Assembly: GCF_009829925.1 (NCBI RefSeq)
Contig: NZ_SNVJ01000019.1
Coordinates: 35,257-99,256 of the forward strand
DNA length: 64,000 nucleotides
Source: Teichococcus coralli
Lineage (GTDB): Bacteria; Pseudomonadota; Alphaproteobacteria; Acetobacterales; Acetobacteraceae
Reading direction: 5' to 3'
The translations under genes were made by a program, and so were the position numbers. Numbering within the stretch: position 1 is the first letter of the stretch; each line of letters opens with the position of its first letter. The notes beneath the pieces are model-generated. The model did no database searches. It was not told the origin of the DNA and saw only the letters and a list, made by a program, of their open reading frames with translations. Of this stretch, positions 48,750 to 57,693 are shown piece by piece.

Positions 48750-50498
48750 TCAACTCCTCCGCAGCATGAAGTCGCGGCCGGCCAGCTTCATGCCGATGGC
48801 GACCAGGACCAGGGTGATGAGCAGCAGCAGCCCGCCGAAGGCGGCCAGCACCTCGAAGTTGCCGGCCTCGCTGAGGTCGTAGAGCAGCACCGACATGGTG
48901 CGCGTGCGCGGCCCGACGAGAAAGACCGCCGCCGACAGCTCGCGCGAGGCGACGATGAAGACGATCAGCCAGCCGCCGATCAGGCTGCGGATGATCAGCG
49001 GCGCGGTGATGCGGCGCACCGTCAGCAGCCGCCCGCCGCCCAGGATGCGCGCCGCCTCCTCCATCTCCGGGTGCACGGCGCGCACGGCGGCGGCGGAATT
49101 GGCGAAGGCGATCGGCAGGAAGCGCGCGGTGAAGGCGAGGATGATGATCAGCGCCGTGCCGTAGAGCGCGATCGGCGGCGCCGCGTAGGCGGCGTAGAAG
49201 CCGATGGCCATGACGATGCCGGGGATGACGAAGGGCGCCATCGCCAGGAAGGCCAGCACCGAGCCGAAGGGCACCAGCCGGCGCGCCACGATGTAGGCCA
49301 CCAGCACGGCGATCACCACCGCCGCGGTCGCCGAGGCGGCGGAGAACCACAGCGTGTTCCAGATCGAGGGCAGCGCCATCTCGTGCCGGAACAGCAGGTA
49401 GCCGTAGTTGCCGAGCGTCAGGTTGTCCCAGGCCAGGCCGCGCCCCCAGGCCTTGGCGAAGGAGGCCTGCAGCAGCACGGCGAGCGGCATCAGCACCGCC
49501 AGCAGGCCGACGAAGCCGCAATAGCCCCACACCGCCCAGCGCCAGCGGCCGAGCCGGATCGGCCGCCGCTCGCCGCCCTTGCCGGTCTGCGAGACGAAGC
49601 CCTTGCGCGCCAGCAGCAGCTTCTGCACCGCGATCATGCCGATGGTGATCAGCAGCAGCGGCATGGCATAGGCCGCCGCCACCTCGACCCGCACCGGATA
49701 CTCGAAGAACTGCCAGAGCTGCGTGGTGACGACGTTGATGCGCGCCGGGATGCCGATGATGGCCGGCGTGCCGAACAGCGCGACCGTCTCCAGGAAGACC
49801 ACGATGATGCCGCCCAGCACGGCGGGCCAGACCAGCGGCAGCGTCACCTTGCGCGTGGTGGTCCAGGTGCCGGCGCCGAGGATGTTGGCGGCATCCTCCA
49901 TCTCGGACGAGATCAGGTCCAGCGCCGACTTCACGAAGATGAAGATCAGCGGGAAGGAGTGCAGCGAGATGACCAGCGCCAGGCCGAAGAAGCTGTAGAC
50001 GTTGACCAGCGGCGCCTGCAGCCCGGTCAGCCAGGTCCAGGCCTGGTTGACGAAGCCCGAGTTCGGCCCCGCCAGCAGGATCCAGCCGACGGCGCCGAGA
50101 TAGGGGGGCATGATGAAGGCGCCCATCACCATGGCCCAGGTGAGGCCCTTGCCCGGCATGTCGGTGCGCGAGACCGCCCAGGCCAGCGGCACCGCGAAGA
50201 CCACCGACAGCAGCGCGGAGAGCGCGCCCAGCATCAGCGAATTGCCGAGCGCCTCCAGGTAGCGTGCCCGCCCATAGGCCGTGGCGTAGTTGGCCAGGGT
50301 GAAGGCGCCGCTGCCCTGCTTCTCGAAGCTCACGACCAGCAGCTTGCCGATCGGGATGGCGACGAGGAAGAGCAGCGCGCCGATCAGCAGCACCCAGAGC
50401 AGGTTGGAAGGTTCGAGATAGCGCAGGCGGCGCAGCAGCCCCGGCCGCCGCGCCGCCTCGGTATCGGATTTCGACAGGATCGCGGCGGATTCGGTCAT
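48750..50498 (-). CDS. ABC transporter permease with two fused domains (FbpB-like)
   Basis: A 582-residue membrane protein with about 12 hydrophobic segments in two homologous halves. EAA loops are MEDAANILGAGTWTTTRKVTLPLVWPA in the first half and MEEAARILGGGRLLTVRRITAPLI in the second. This duplicated permease is characteristic of FbpB/AfuB/SfuB and 2-aminoethylphosphonate systems. The substrate could be ferric iron, a phosphonate or an organic compound; nothing in the sequence decides. Confidence 0.92.
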   Translation of the reverse strand: MTESAAILSKSDTEAARRPGLLRRLRYLEPSNLLWVLLIGALLFLVAIPIGKLLVVSFEKQGSGAFTLANYATAYGRARYLEALGNSLMLGALSALLSVVFAVPLAWAVSRTDMPGKGLTWAMVMGAFIMPPYLGAVGWILLAGPNSGFVNQAWTWLTGLQAPLVNVYSFFGLALVISLHSFPLIFIFVKSALDLISSEMEDAANILGAGTWTTTRKVTLPLVWPAVLGGIIVVFLETVALFGTPAIIGIPARINVVTTQLWQFFEYPVRVEVAAAYAMPLLLITIGMIAVQKLLLARKGFVSQTGKGGERRPIRLGRWRWAVWGYCGFVGLLAVLMPLAVLLQASFAKAWGRGLAWDNLTLGNYGYLLFRHEMALPSIWNTLWFSAASATAAVVIAVLVAYIVARRLVPFGSVLAFLAMAPFVIPGIVMAIGFYAAYAAPPIALYGTALIIILAFTARFLPIAFANSAAAVRAVHPEMEEAARILGGGRLLTVRRITAPLIIRSLIGGWLIVFIVASRELSAAVFLVGPRTRTMSVLLYDLSEAGNFEVLAAFGGLLLLITLVLVAIGMKLAGRDFMLRRS

Positions 50499-50532
50499 CC
50501 GGGCGTGGCTCCCTCGCGGCGAAGGGGTTCGG

Positions 50533-51591
50533 TCATACGCCGAAGGTGTCGCGCCAGAGCTCCTTCACCTCCTGGCCGTCGCGCTCCAGCTCGTCCGGGT
50601 CGGCGGTGATCATCGTCACCTCGTCGAGCGGGCGGGAGCCGGGCGGCGGCGGCACCTCGGGGCGCAGGGACTCGCTGAAGAAGGGCCGCGTGGCCTCGTA
50701 GTAGGCCGGGCTGGTCATGTACTCCATGAACAGCTTCGCCGCGTTCGGGTGCGGCCCGTTCTTCAGCGCGCCGCTCGGCGCCGGCACCATCAGCGTGCCG
50801 TCGGTCGGGTAGATCATCGTGATCGGGTTACCGCGGGAGATCGAGAGCAGGGTGGTGGCGGAGGGGATGGCGGCGCCGATCTGCCGCTCGCCCGCGTTCA
50901 GCATGGTCACCGGGTCGGCGCTGGAGCGGCCGATCTGCGGCTGGTTCTTCTCCAGCGCCTTGAAGTAGTCCCAGCCGTAGAGCTTGCGCATGGCCAGGCA
51001 CCAGGAGGTGATGGCGCCGCTGTAGCCGGGATGGCCGACGGCGACCTTGCCGCGCCATTTCGGGTCCAGCAGCTCCTTCCAGCTCTTCGGCGCATCGGCC
51101 TCCGAGACCTGGTCGCTGCGCCGCCCCATCAGGAAGAGGCCGAGATAGGTGACCTGGAAGTAGCCGTCCGGGTCCGCCGCCTGCTGCGCCGCCTTGATCA
51201 GCCCGGCCGCGTTCTGCGGCTTGTAGGGCATCAGCCGCTCGTTCTGCTTGAGGAAGGCGAGGTGGCTGTGATCGGTGGAGCTGAACACGTCGCACTGCGC
51301 GACGCCGGCCCGCATGTCCTGCGAGAGGCGCTGGAAGGCCACCTGGGAGGTGCTGCGCACCACGTTCACCTCGACGCCGGGGAAGCGCGTGGTGAAGCCG
51401 CGCCCGATCGCCTCCGAGGGCTCCGCCTGGTACTGGCCGGTATACCAGGTGAGCTGCCCCTCCTTCTTGGCCGCCTCGTAGAGCTCCTTCTCGTGCGGCC
51501 GCAGCTCGGCCGCGCGGGCGGCGCCGAAGCGCGCGGCGGCGGCCCCGCCGGCGGCGAGCCCGAGGAACAGGCGCCTGTTGAAATCCAGCAT
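50533..51591 (-). CDS. ABC transporter binding protein (FbpA-like family 1)
   Basis: A 352-residue periplasmic protein. The signal FNRRLFLGLAAGGAAAARFGAARAAE has twin Arg, and the mature domain begins EKELYEAAKKEGQLTWYTGQ, the usual start of the iron/2-aminoethylphosphonate binding group. The tandem tyrosines that bind iron in FbpA are not evident near the C-terminus, which argues against a pure ferric transporter. GGGAGAAG precedes ATG 51591. First gene of the ABC operon. Confidence 0.9.
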   Translation of the reverse strand: MLDFNRRLFLGLAAGGAAAARFGAARAAELRPHEKELYEAAKKEGQLTWYTGQYQAEPSEAIGRGFTTRFPGVEVNVVRSTSQVAFQRLSQDMRAGVAQCDVFSSTDHSHLAFLKQNERLMPYKPQNAAGLIKAAQQAADPDGYFQVTYLGLFLMGRRSDQVSEADAPKSWKELLDPKWRGKVAVGHPGYSGAITSWCLAMRKLYGWDYFKALEKNQPQIGRSSADPVTMLNAGERQIGAAIPSATTLLSISRGNPITMIYPTDGTLMVPAPSGALKNGPHPNAAKLFMEYMTSPAYYEATRPFFSESLRPEVPPPPGSRPLDEVTMITADPDELERDGQEVKELWRDTFGV

Positions 51592-51658
51592 GTCGGTCTT
51601 CTCCCTTTGCGATGCAGGGTGGCGGCTCTCCCGGCCGCGCTTGCCCCGTGCGGCCGCC

Positions 51659-52468
51659 TCAGCGTCCGGTGAAAACCGGGGGCCGCTTCTCCTGGAAGGC
51701 GCGGCGGCCCTCGGCATAGTCGGCGCTGTCGAAACAGGCTCGGTTCAGCCGCTCCACCAGCGCCGGGTCCCGCGCCGCCGGATCGCCGGCGATCTGATCG
51801 ATGGCGACCTTGGAAGCCTCCACCGAAAGCGGGGCGTTCCGCGCGATCTGCAGCGCGAGCGCGGTGACCTCCTCCTCAAGCCGCGCGGCCGGCACCAGGC
51901 GGTTCACCAGCCGGCAGGCCAGCGCCTCGGCGGCGTCGAACTGGCGCCCGGTGAACAGGATCTCCTTCGCCAGCGCCGGTCCCGTCAGCGCCACCAGGCG
52001 CGCCAGGCTTTCCCGGCCATAGGCGATGCCGAGCCGCGCTGCTGGAATGCCGAAGCGGCTGTCATCGGAGGCGATGCGCAGGTCGGCCATCAACGCCACG
52101 GCATAGCCGCCGCCGATGCAGAAACCCTGGATCATCGCGATCAACGGCTTGCGCAGGGTCTCGAGCTTGTGCCGCGCCGCGCTGCTGCGCCGGCCATAGG
52201 CCTCCTGCGCGGCGGCGTCGGCGCGCACACGGTCGAACTCGCTGATGTCGGCGCCGGAGGCGAAGGCCTTGCCGCCCGCGCCATGCATCACCACGACGCG
52301 CACCGCGTCGTCGGCGGCGAAATCCTCCGCCGCGGCGGCGATGGCATCCCACATCGCCAGCGAGATGGCGTTGCGCTTTTCCGGCTGGTTGATCGTCAGC
52401 CAGCCGATTCCGTCCTGCTTGCGCGTCAGGATTTTCGTGCCGGCGTCGGAAGAAGCGGGAATGTCCAT
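51659..52468 (-). CDS. Enoyl-CoA hydratase/isomerase family protein
   Basis: A 269-residue crotonase. The oxyanion-hole segments KAFASGADISEF and GFCIGGGYAVALMADLRIAS, and GIPAARLGIAYG, are conserved; the position of the second catalytic Glu is Tyr-Gly (AYGRE), as in several variant crotonases, so hydratase activity is not assured. ATG 52468 fits the domain start; the longer frame upstream is not conserved. It is on the same strand as the ABC operon and divergent from the GntR gene. Confidence 0.85.
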   Translation of the reverse strand: MDIPASSDAGTKILTRKQDGIGWLTINQPEKRNAISLAMWDAIAAAAEDFAADDAVRVVVMHGAGGKAFASGADISEFDRVRADAAAQEAYGRRSSAARHKLETLRKPLIAMIQGFCIGGGYAVALMADLRIASDDSRFGIPAARLGIAYGRESLARLVALTGPALAKEILFTGRQFDAAEALACRLVNRLVPAARLEEEVTALALQIARNAPLSVEASKVAIDQIAGDPAARDPALVERLNRACFDSADYAEGRRAFQEKRPPVFTGR

Positions 52469-52687
52469 GACGGGCCGTTTCCTGCTGCGGTGCGAAAGGC
52501 GGAGACACGCGTCAGGAGATATCACGCCCGCCCGGAACTCCGGGTGTGCAGCACGTCCTCGGGTTTCGCGTGAGCGCCTGTTTCGCGCCATTCACGCAGC
52601 GGATCGCTTCTCTCCTCGTAATGACCTTGTCACCCGCGATAGGGAATGTAAACAATAAACACCTCGCCATACGGAGATGGCCGGATC
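52469..52687. promoter_or_regulatory. Divergent control region with TAAACA direct repeats
   Basis: 219 bp between the crotonase and GntR genes. The right part is AT-rich; TAAACA occurs twice (52649-52654 and 52656-52661), one base apart, 27 bp upstream of the GntR ATG. A GntR operator or promoter element is plausible. No gene is seen. Confidence 0.45.
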
Positions 52688-53470
52688 ATGCAGCGGCGCC
52701 AGAGCAGCTCTCGGCCGGAAGGCGCATCCACCGTGGCGGGCGCCATCGCGGAGCTGCGCCAGCGCCTCGCCGGACGGGAGTCGCTCGGCCGGAGCGTGCA
52801 GGCGGCGCTGGAGCAGATGATCGAGGGCGGCGTGCTGAAGCCCGGCGCGCGGCTGAACGAGATGGAACTGGCGGCGCAACTCGGCGTCAGCCGCGGGCCG
52901 GTGCGGGAGGCGGCGCGCGCGCTGGAGCGCACCGGGCTTGTCACCGTCATCCTCAACCGCGGCGCCTTTGTGCGCAGCCTCGACATCGACGAGGTCCTGC
53001 AGACCTACGAGATGAACGCCGTGCTGTTCGGGCATGCCGCGGCGCTGCTGGCGCGCAGGATCGCTCCGGTCCAGGCCGCGGAGCTGCAGGCCAGCGTGGC
53101 GCGGATGGACGAGGCCGCCGCGGCGGGCGGGCGCGAGGCGTTCTTCGCCGCCAATGTGCTGTTCCACCAGCGGGTCGTCGAGTTCTGTGGCAACCGGCCG
53201 CTGCGCGACGTCTATCTTGAGCACACGCGCCGGCTGCTGCTGCTGCGCCGCCGCTCCTTCGACGCGGCGGGCAACATGCGGGCAGCGAACAGCGAGCACC
53301 ACCGGCTGCTGGAAGCGATCTTATCCGGGCAGGCCGAGTTGGCGCGGCACCAGGCCGAAGCGCATACGCGCGCGGGACGGGCGCGCTACCTCGCGGCCAT
53401 CGCGCACGGCAGCGCGGCGGCGGCAGGCGAAACAATGCCGGAGGGAGGAGACCACCATGCTGACGATTGA
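52688..53470 (+). CDS. GntR-family regulator, FadR subfamily (FCD domain)
   Basis: A 260-residue regulator. Winged helix: SVQAALEQMIEGGVLKPGARLNEMELAAQLGVSRGPVREAARALERTGLV (residues about 36-85). The FCD domain follows with metal-ligand residues Asp in ARMDEAAAAG, His in NVLFHQRVVEFCGN and His in NSEHHRLLEAI. GGAGATGG precedes the ATG. It overlaps the TIM-barrel isomerase gene by 14 bp, so it is likely to control that enzyme and perhaps the divergent crotonase; such FCD proteins sense carboxylates or sugar acids. Confidence 0.92.
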   Translation: MQRRQSSSRPEGASTVAGAIAELRQRLAGRESLGRSVQAALEQMIEGGVLKPGARLNEMELAAQLGVSRGPVREAARALERTGLVTVILNRGAFVRSLDIDEVLQTYEMNAVLFGHAAALLARRIAPVQAAELQASVARMDEAAAAGGREAFFAANVLFHQRVVEFCGNRPLRDVYLEHTRRLLLLRRRSFDAAGNMRAANSEHHRLLEAILSGQAELARHQAEAHTRAGRARYLAAIAHGSAAAAGETMPEGGDHHADD

Positions 53471-54290
53471 CAGGATCGGCGTCGATATCGGCCGGCGCAT
53501 GCGGCTGGAGGACGCGATCGACTGGGCGGCGGAGAACCGTGTCCGCTACATCGACATCCAGCTCGACACCGGACCGAACAAGGTGGACAGCTTCGACGAC
53601 GCCCGCGCGGCGGCAATCCGCGCGCAGGCGGAGCGGCGGGGCGTGACGCTCGGCCTGCACACGCTTTCCGCCGTCAACGTCGCGGAATACTCGCCCTTCC
53701 TTTCGGATGCGGTGGACGCCTATATGCGCGCCTATATCGAGTTGGCGCCGAAGCTCGGGGCCGAGTGGATCGTGGTGCATGCGGGCTACCACTTCACGGC
53801 CGACGTGAAGCCGCGCATGGAGGCCGGATTGGCGCGGCTGCAGCGCGTGGTCGAGCATGCGGAGAAGCACGGCGCGCTGCTGCTGCTGGAGAACCTGAAC
53901 AAGGAGCCGGCCGATGCCGAGGTCCACTACCTCGCGCATACGGTTGAGGAATGGCGCTATTACTACGAGCGCATCCACTCGCCGGCCTTCGCCCTTTCCT
54001 TCACCGCCAACCACGCGCACCTGATGCCGGATGGCGTGGAGGGCTTCGTGGAGGCCATCCCGCTGGAGCGTGTCGCCGAGGTGCGGCTGGCCGACTGCTT
54101 CCGCAACGGGCATGAGCAGCACCTGCTGCCCGGCCAGGGGAACTTCGACTTCGGCGCCATGTTCGCCCTGCTGGAGCGCAAGGGCTTCAAGGGGCACTAC
54201 ATGAACGCCTTCGGCACCCTGGCCGACATGCAGAAGGCGCGGCACGACATGCTGCGGATGGCGCAGGAGGCCGGCGTTCCCGCCTCCTGA
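53457..54290 (+). CDS. AP_endonuc_2-type TIM-barrel sugar isomerase/epimerase
   Basis: A 277-residue xylose isomerase-like TIM barrel. MLTIDRIGVDIGRRM begins the first strand; LGLHTLSAVN, EWIVVHAGYHF, LLLENLNKE (metal Glu) and AEVRLADCFRNGHEQHLLPGQGNFDF (metal Asp and His) occupy strands 3 to 7 as in sugar phosphate isomerases/epimerases. GGAGGGAGGAG precedes ATG 53457. Cotranscribed with the GntR gene. Substrate unknown, likely a sugar or sugar acid. Confidence 0.88.
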   Translation: MLTIDRIGVDIGRRMRLEDAIDWAAENRVRYIDIQLDTGPNKVDSFDDARAAAIRAQAERRGVTLGLHTLSAVNVAEYSPFLSDAVDAYMRAYIELAPKLGAEWIVVHAGYHFTADVKPRMEAGLARLQRVVEHAEKHGALLLLENLNKEPADAEVHYLAHTVEEWRYYYERIHSPAFALSFTANHAHLMPDGVEGFVEAIPLERVAEVRLADCFRNGHEQHLLPGQGNFDFGAMFALLERKGFKGHYMNAFGTLADMQKARHDMLRMAQEAGVPAS

Positions 54291-54316
54291 ACCATGCCGG
54301 GCAGCGAGTGTCCTGA

Positions 54317-54361
54317 TCGCGAAATTCCTTCGACACCCGAATGATCGTAGGAATTTCGCGA
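54317..54361. terminator. 13-bp perfect inverted repeat between convergent genes
   Basis: TCGCGAAATTCCT (54317-54329) and AGGAATTTCGCGA (54349-54361) are exact inverted copies with a 19-base loop. The arms are AT-richer than the surroundings. Position between convergent stops (54290 and 54374) suggests a bidirectional terminator; a small mobile palindrome is also possible. Confidence 0.55.
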
Positions 54362-54373
54362 CCGGAAACCGCA

Positions 54374-55159
54374 TTAGCGCGCCGGCGGCATCCCGCCATA
54401 GGTGGTGAGGTGCGCGCCGGCCAGCCATCCCGCGTCGATCGGCAGGTTGATGCCGGTGATGGCGGAGGCGTGGTCCGAAAGCAGGAAGGCCACGCCGGCG
54501 CCGATCTCCTCCGGCTCCACCAGCCGGCCGAGCGGCGCCGCCTTGGTCAGCAGGCGCGGATCGCGCAGCCCGCGTTCCATCGCGGCCCGCAGGGGCGGCG
54601 TGGCCACGTAGCCCGGCGAGACCGCGTTGACCCGCACGCCCGAGCGCCCCCATTCCGCGGCCAGGCAGGCCGCCATGTGCACCACGGCCGCCTTGGAGGG
54701 CGCATAGGCGTGCAGCGGCGCCGTGCGCGAGGCGGTGACAGAGCCGGTGACGACGATGCCGCCCCTGCCGCGCGGCGCCATGCGCCTTCCGGCCGCCACG
54801 CAGGAGATGTAGGCGCCGCGCAGGTTGACGGCGATCACGCGGTCGAACTCCTGCAGCGGCAGCCGCTCCGGCGGGGCGCCCGGCTGGATCAGCCCGGCAT
54901 TCGCCACCAGCGCCTCCACCGGGCCGAGCCGGGCCTCGATGTCGTCGAAGGCCGCCTCGGTCGCCTGCTCGTCCGTGACATCGAGGGCGAGGGCCTCGGC
55001 GCCGAGTGTGGTGGCCGCCGCGCGGGCCGGGGCCTCGTTGATGTCGGCGATCACCACGCGCCAGCCGCGCTCCGCCAGCACCCCGGCCGTGGCGAGCCCG
55101 ATGCCGCTGGCCCCGCCCGTCACCAGCGCGATGCGGCCGCGCCCTTCGTCCCGTGCCAT
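54374..55159 (-). CDS. Short-chain dehydrogenase/reductase
   Basis: A 261-residue SDR with TGGASGIG (14-21) for cofactor, NAG at 87-89, catalytic Ser140, Tyr152 and Lys156 (YAPSK). Asp39 at the end of the second strand (VVIADIN) favours NAD(H). The C-terminal INLPIDAGWLAG is typical of classical SDRs. It follows livF by 13 bp on the same strand and so is the last gene of the Liv-type operon, which hints that it oxidises or reduces the imported compound. Confidence 0.92.
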   Translation of the reverse strand: MARDEGRGRIALVTGGASGIGLATAGVLAERGWRVVIADINEAPARAAATTLGAEALALDVTDEQATEAAFDDIEARLGPVEALVANAGLIQPGAPPERLPLQEFDRVIAVNLRGAYISCVAAGRRMAPRGRGGIVVTGSVTASRTAPLHAYAPSKAAVVHMAACLAAEWGRSGVRVNAVSPGYVATPPLRAAMERGLRDPRLLTKAAPLGRLVEPEEIGAGVAFLLSDHASAITGINLPIDAGWLAGAHLTTYGGMPPAR

Positions 55160-55172
55160 TGCGATTTCTCCC

Positions 55173-55892
55173 TCAGACGGCCAGGTAGCGCTGCATCACG
55201 GCCTCGTTGCCGCGCAGCGCCGCGATGGTGTCGCTGTAGACGACCTGCCCCTTGTCGATCACCGTCGCATGGGTGGCGATGCCCATGCAGAAATGCATGT
55301 TTTGCTCGGCCAGCAGGATGGTCACCCCCATCTCGCGCAGGGTGCGGATGAGATCGCCGATGGCGCGCACGATGATCGGTGCCAGCCCCTCGCTGGGCTC
55401 GTCCAGCAGCAGGATGTCGGGATTGCCCATCAGCGTGCGGGCGATGGTCAGCATCTGCTGCTCGCCGCCCGAGAGGCGGCCGGCGATGCGGTGCCGCATG
55501 CCCGCGAGGATGGGAAAGACCTCGTAGATGCGCGCGGTCGTCCAGTGGCGGTCGCCGCGGGGCCCGGGCTTGGCGCCGACGATGAGGTTGTCCTCCACCG
55601 TGTGCTCGGGAAAGACCTGCCGGTCCTCGGGCACGTAGCCGATCCCGGCGCGGGCGACGAGATAGGGCGGCTTGCCGGAGACGGTGGTGCCGGACAGCGC
55701 GATCTGTCCGCGCCGTGGCGGGGCGATGCCGGCGATCGCCTTGAAGGTGGTGCTCTTGCCGGCGCCGTTGCGGCCGAGCAGCGCCATGGTCTGCCCGCGC
55801 TCCACCGCCAGGTCGATGCCGAACAGGATCTGGCTGGCGCCGTAGAAGACGTCCGCGGCGCGGACCTCCAGGATGGGCGCGGCCATGCTCAT
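55173..55892 (-). CDS. livF: Branched-chain-type ABC ATPase LivF
   Basis: A 239-residue ATPase. GRNGAGKST is Walker A, LSGGEQQMLTIARTLMGNPDILLLDEPSEGLAP holds signature and Walker B, and LLAEQNMHFCMGIATHATVIDKG is the LivF-type end. It overlaps livG by 4 bp. Part of a complete five-gene HAAT-type importer. Confidence 0.93.
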   Translation of the reverse strand: MSMAAPILEVRAADVFYGASQILFGIDLAVERGQTMALLGRNGAGKSTTFKAIAGIAPPRRGQIALSGTTVSGKPPYLVARAGIGYVPEDRQVFPEHTVEDNLIVGAKPGPRGDRHWTTARIYEVFPILAGMRHRIAGRLSGGEQQMLTIARTLMGNPDILLLDEPSEGLAPIIVRAIGDLIRTLREMGVTILLAEQNMHFCMGIATHATVIDKGQVVYSDTIAALRGNEAVMQRYLAV

Positions 55893-56653
55893 GCCTCCCC
55901 CGCGAGGGCCAGGTGGTGGTCGGTGCCGAGATAGGCGTCGATCACATCCTGGTTTCGCCGGATCTCCTCCGGCCGGCCCTGCGCCAGCACCGCGCCGTAT
56001 TTCAGCACCTGCACGACCTGGGCGTACTTGAAGACAATGTCCATGTCGTGCTCGATGAAGATCATGGTGAGGCGCTTCGCCTGCCAGAGCTGGTGCACCT
56101 TCTCGATCATGCGCCAGCGCTCGTCCGGCCCCATGCCGGCGGTGGGCTCGTCCAGCAGCAGCACCTTCGGCTCCATCGCCAGGGCCAGGCCGATGTCGAG
56201 CAGCTTCTGGTCGCCGTGCGAGAGGCTGCTGGACACGACGCCGGCCTTGCCGGCGAGGCCCAGCAGTTCGAGCAACTCCCCGGCCCTGGCGCGGCTGCCC
56301 TCCAGCGGGAAGCGCCGCAGCAGCGACCAGGAGCGGCGCTGATGCGCGGCGACGGCGGCGGTCATCGCCTCCCGCACCGTCAGCGTGGGAAAGAGGGATG
56401 CGACCTGGAAGGCGCGCGCCATGCCGCGGCGCGCGATCTCCAGGCTGGAAAGGCCCACCAGGTCCCGCCCCTCGAAGAGGACGCGGCCCGAATCCGGCCG
56501 CAGGTGGCCGGAGATCAGGTTGAAGAAGGTGGTCTTGCCCGCGCCGTTCGGGCCGATGATCGCCGTCAGCGAGCCGGCGGGGAAGGCGAGGGAGACGTCC
56601 CGCGTGGCCGCCACGCCGCCGAAGGACTTGCAGAGATGCTCGACCTGCAGCAT
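55889..56653 (-). CDS. livG: Branched-chain-type ABC ATPase LivG
   Basis: A 254-residue ATPase. GPNGAGKTT is Walker A, SSSLSHGDQKLLDIGLALAMEPKVLLLDEPTAGM contains the variant signature LSHGDQ seen in LivG proteins of amide/urea-type systems, and the C-terminus ends with DVIDAYLGTDHH. ATG 56653 is 4 bp after the livM stop. Functions as a heterodimer with LivF. Confidence 0.93.
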   Translation of the reverse strand: MLQVEHLCKSFGGVAATRDVSLAFPAGSLTAIIGPNGAGKTTFFNLISGHLRPDSGRVLFEGRDLVGLSSLEIARRGMARAFQVASLFPTLTVREAMTAAVAAHQRRSWSLLRRFPLEGSRARAGELLELLGLAGKAGVVSSSLSHGDQKLLDIGLALAMEPKVLLLDEPTAGMGPDERWRMIEKVHQLWQAKRLTMIFIEHDMDIVFKYAQVVQVLKYGAVLAQGRPEEIRRNQDVIDAYLGTDHHLALAGEA

Positions 56654-56657
56654 CGGC

Positions 56658-57692
56658 TCACCCCGCCGCCTTGGTCTTGGCCGGTTCCGGCGCGGCCGGC
56701 GCCGGCGGCGCGGCGGCGCGGCGCTCGGCCAGCCAGTTCGCGGCGAAGTCGGCGACGCCGCGCCGCAGCCCCAGCACGATGAGCAGGATGACGACGCCCA
56801 GCACCAGCCCGTGATGGTGCGTGTAGATGGTGACGTAGTGGTTCAGCAGTTGCAGCAGGAAGGCGCCGAGGACGGGGCCCAGGAACACCTGCGTGCCGCC
56901 CAGCATGATCATGAAGATGGCCTCGCCGGAGGTGGTCCAGAAGCCGAACTCGGGAAAGGCGCCGGAAACGAAGAGCGCCATGATGATGCCGGCCATGCTG
57001 GCCACGCCCCCGGCCAGCACGAAGATGCCGAGCTTCATGCGCACCACGTCCACGCCGAGGAAGTTGGCGCGCGCGGGGTTGTCGCGGATCATGCGCAGCG
57101 TGTAGCCGAAGGGCGATTGCCAGACCTGCCGCATGGCCAGCAGGCAAAGGACGAAGATCACGGCCGCGAAGGCATAGAGCGTGTGCGCCTCGCCGAGGTC
57201 GATGCCCAGGAAGGGCGGGCGCGGGATGCCGCCGCGCAGGCCCTGGTCGCCGCCGGTGAGGTCCACCCAGGTCAGGATGATGCTGTGGATGAACATCTGG
57301 AAGGCCAGCGTGATGAAGGAGAAATAGATTTCCTTCAGCCGCACGCAGATGGCGCCGATCACCAGCGCCAGCAGCGCCGTGCCGCCCACCGCCGCCAGCA
57401 TGGCGAGCGGGACCGACACCGCGCCCGACTGCATCAGCAGTCCGAACACATAGGCGCCGGAGGCGAAATAGGCGGCGTGGCCGAAGGAGACGAGGCCGGT
57501 CAGCCCGACCAGCAGGTTCAGCGACATCGCCAGCAGTCCGTAGGCGATGACGTAGATCAGGAAGTCCCGCAGGGAGGGGTGCGGGAACACCAGGGGCAGC
57601 GCCAGCAGCACCAGCAGGCCCAGCATGGCGACCAGCAGGTCGCGCATCAGGCCGGCGCGCATCAATCCGGTGCGCATCAGTCCGTTGCGCAT
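56658..57692 (-). CDS. livM: Branched-chain-type ABC permease LivM
   Basis: A 344-residue permease with about ten hydrophobic segments. GLTGLVSFGHAAYFASGAYVFGLL and TMLRIRDNP-like GYTLRMIRDNPARANFLGVDV are LivM landmarks. The C-terminus has an extra Ala/Pro-rich tail after LGLRRGVADFA. The N-terminus is unusual: MRNGL, MRTGL, MRAGL, MRD, an in-frame 15-bp repeat that offers four ATG codons (57692, 57677, 57662, 57647). The first is 1 bp after the livH stop. Confidence 0.92.
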   Translation of the reverse strand: MRNGLMRTGLMRAGLMRDLLVAMLGLLVLLALPLVFPHPSLRDFLIYVIAYGLLAMSLNLLVGLTGLVSFGHAAYFASGAYVFGLLMQSGAVSVPLAMLAAVGGTALLALVIGAICVRLKEIYFSFITLAFQMFIHSIILTWVDLTGGDQGLRGGIPRPPFLGIDLGEAHTLYAFAAVIFVLCLLAMRQVWQSPFGYTLRMIRDNPARANFLGVDVVRMKLGIFVLAGGVASMAGIIMALFVSGAFPEFGFWTTSGEAIFMIMLGGTQVFLGPVLGAFLLQLLNHYVTIYTHHHGLVLGVVILLIVLGLRRGVADFAANWLAERRAAAPPAPAAPEPAKTKAAG

Positions 57693-57693
57693 C

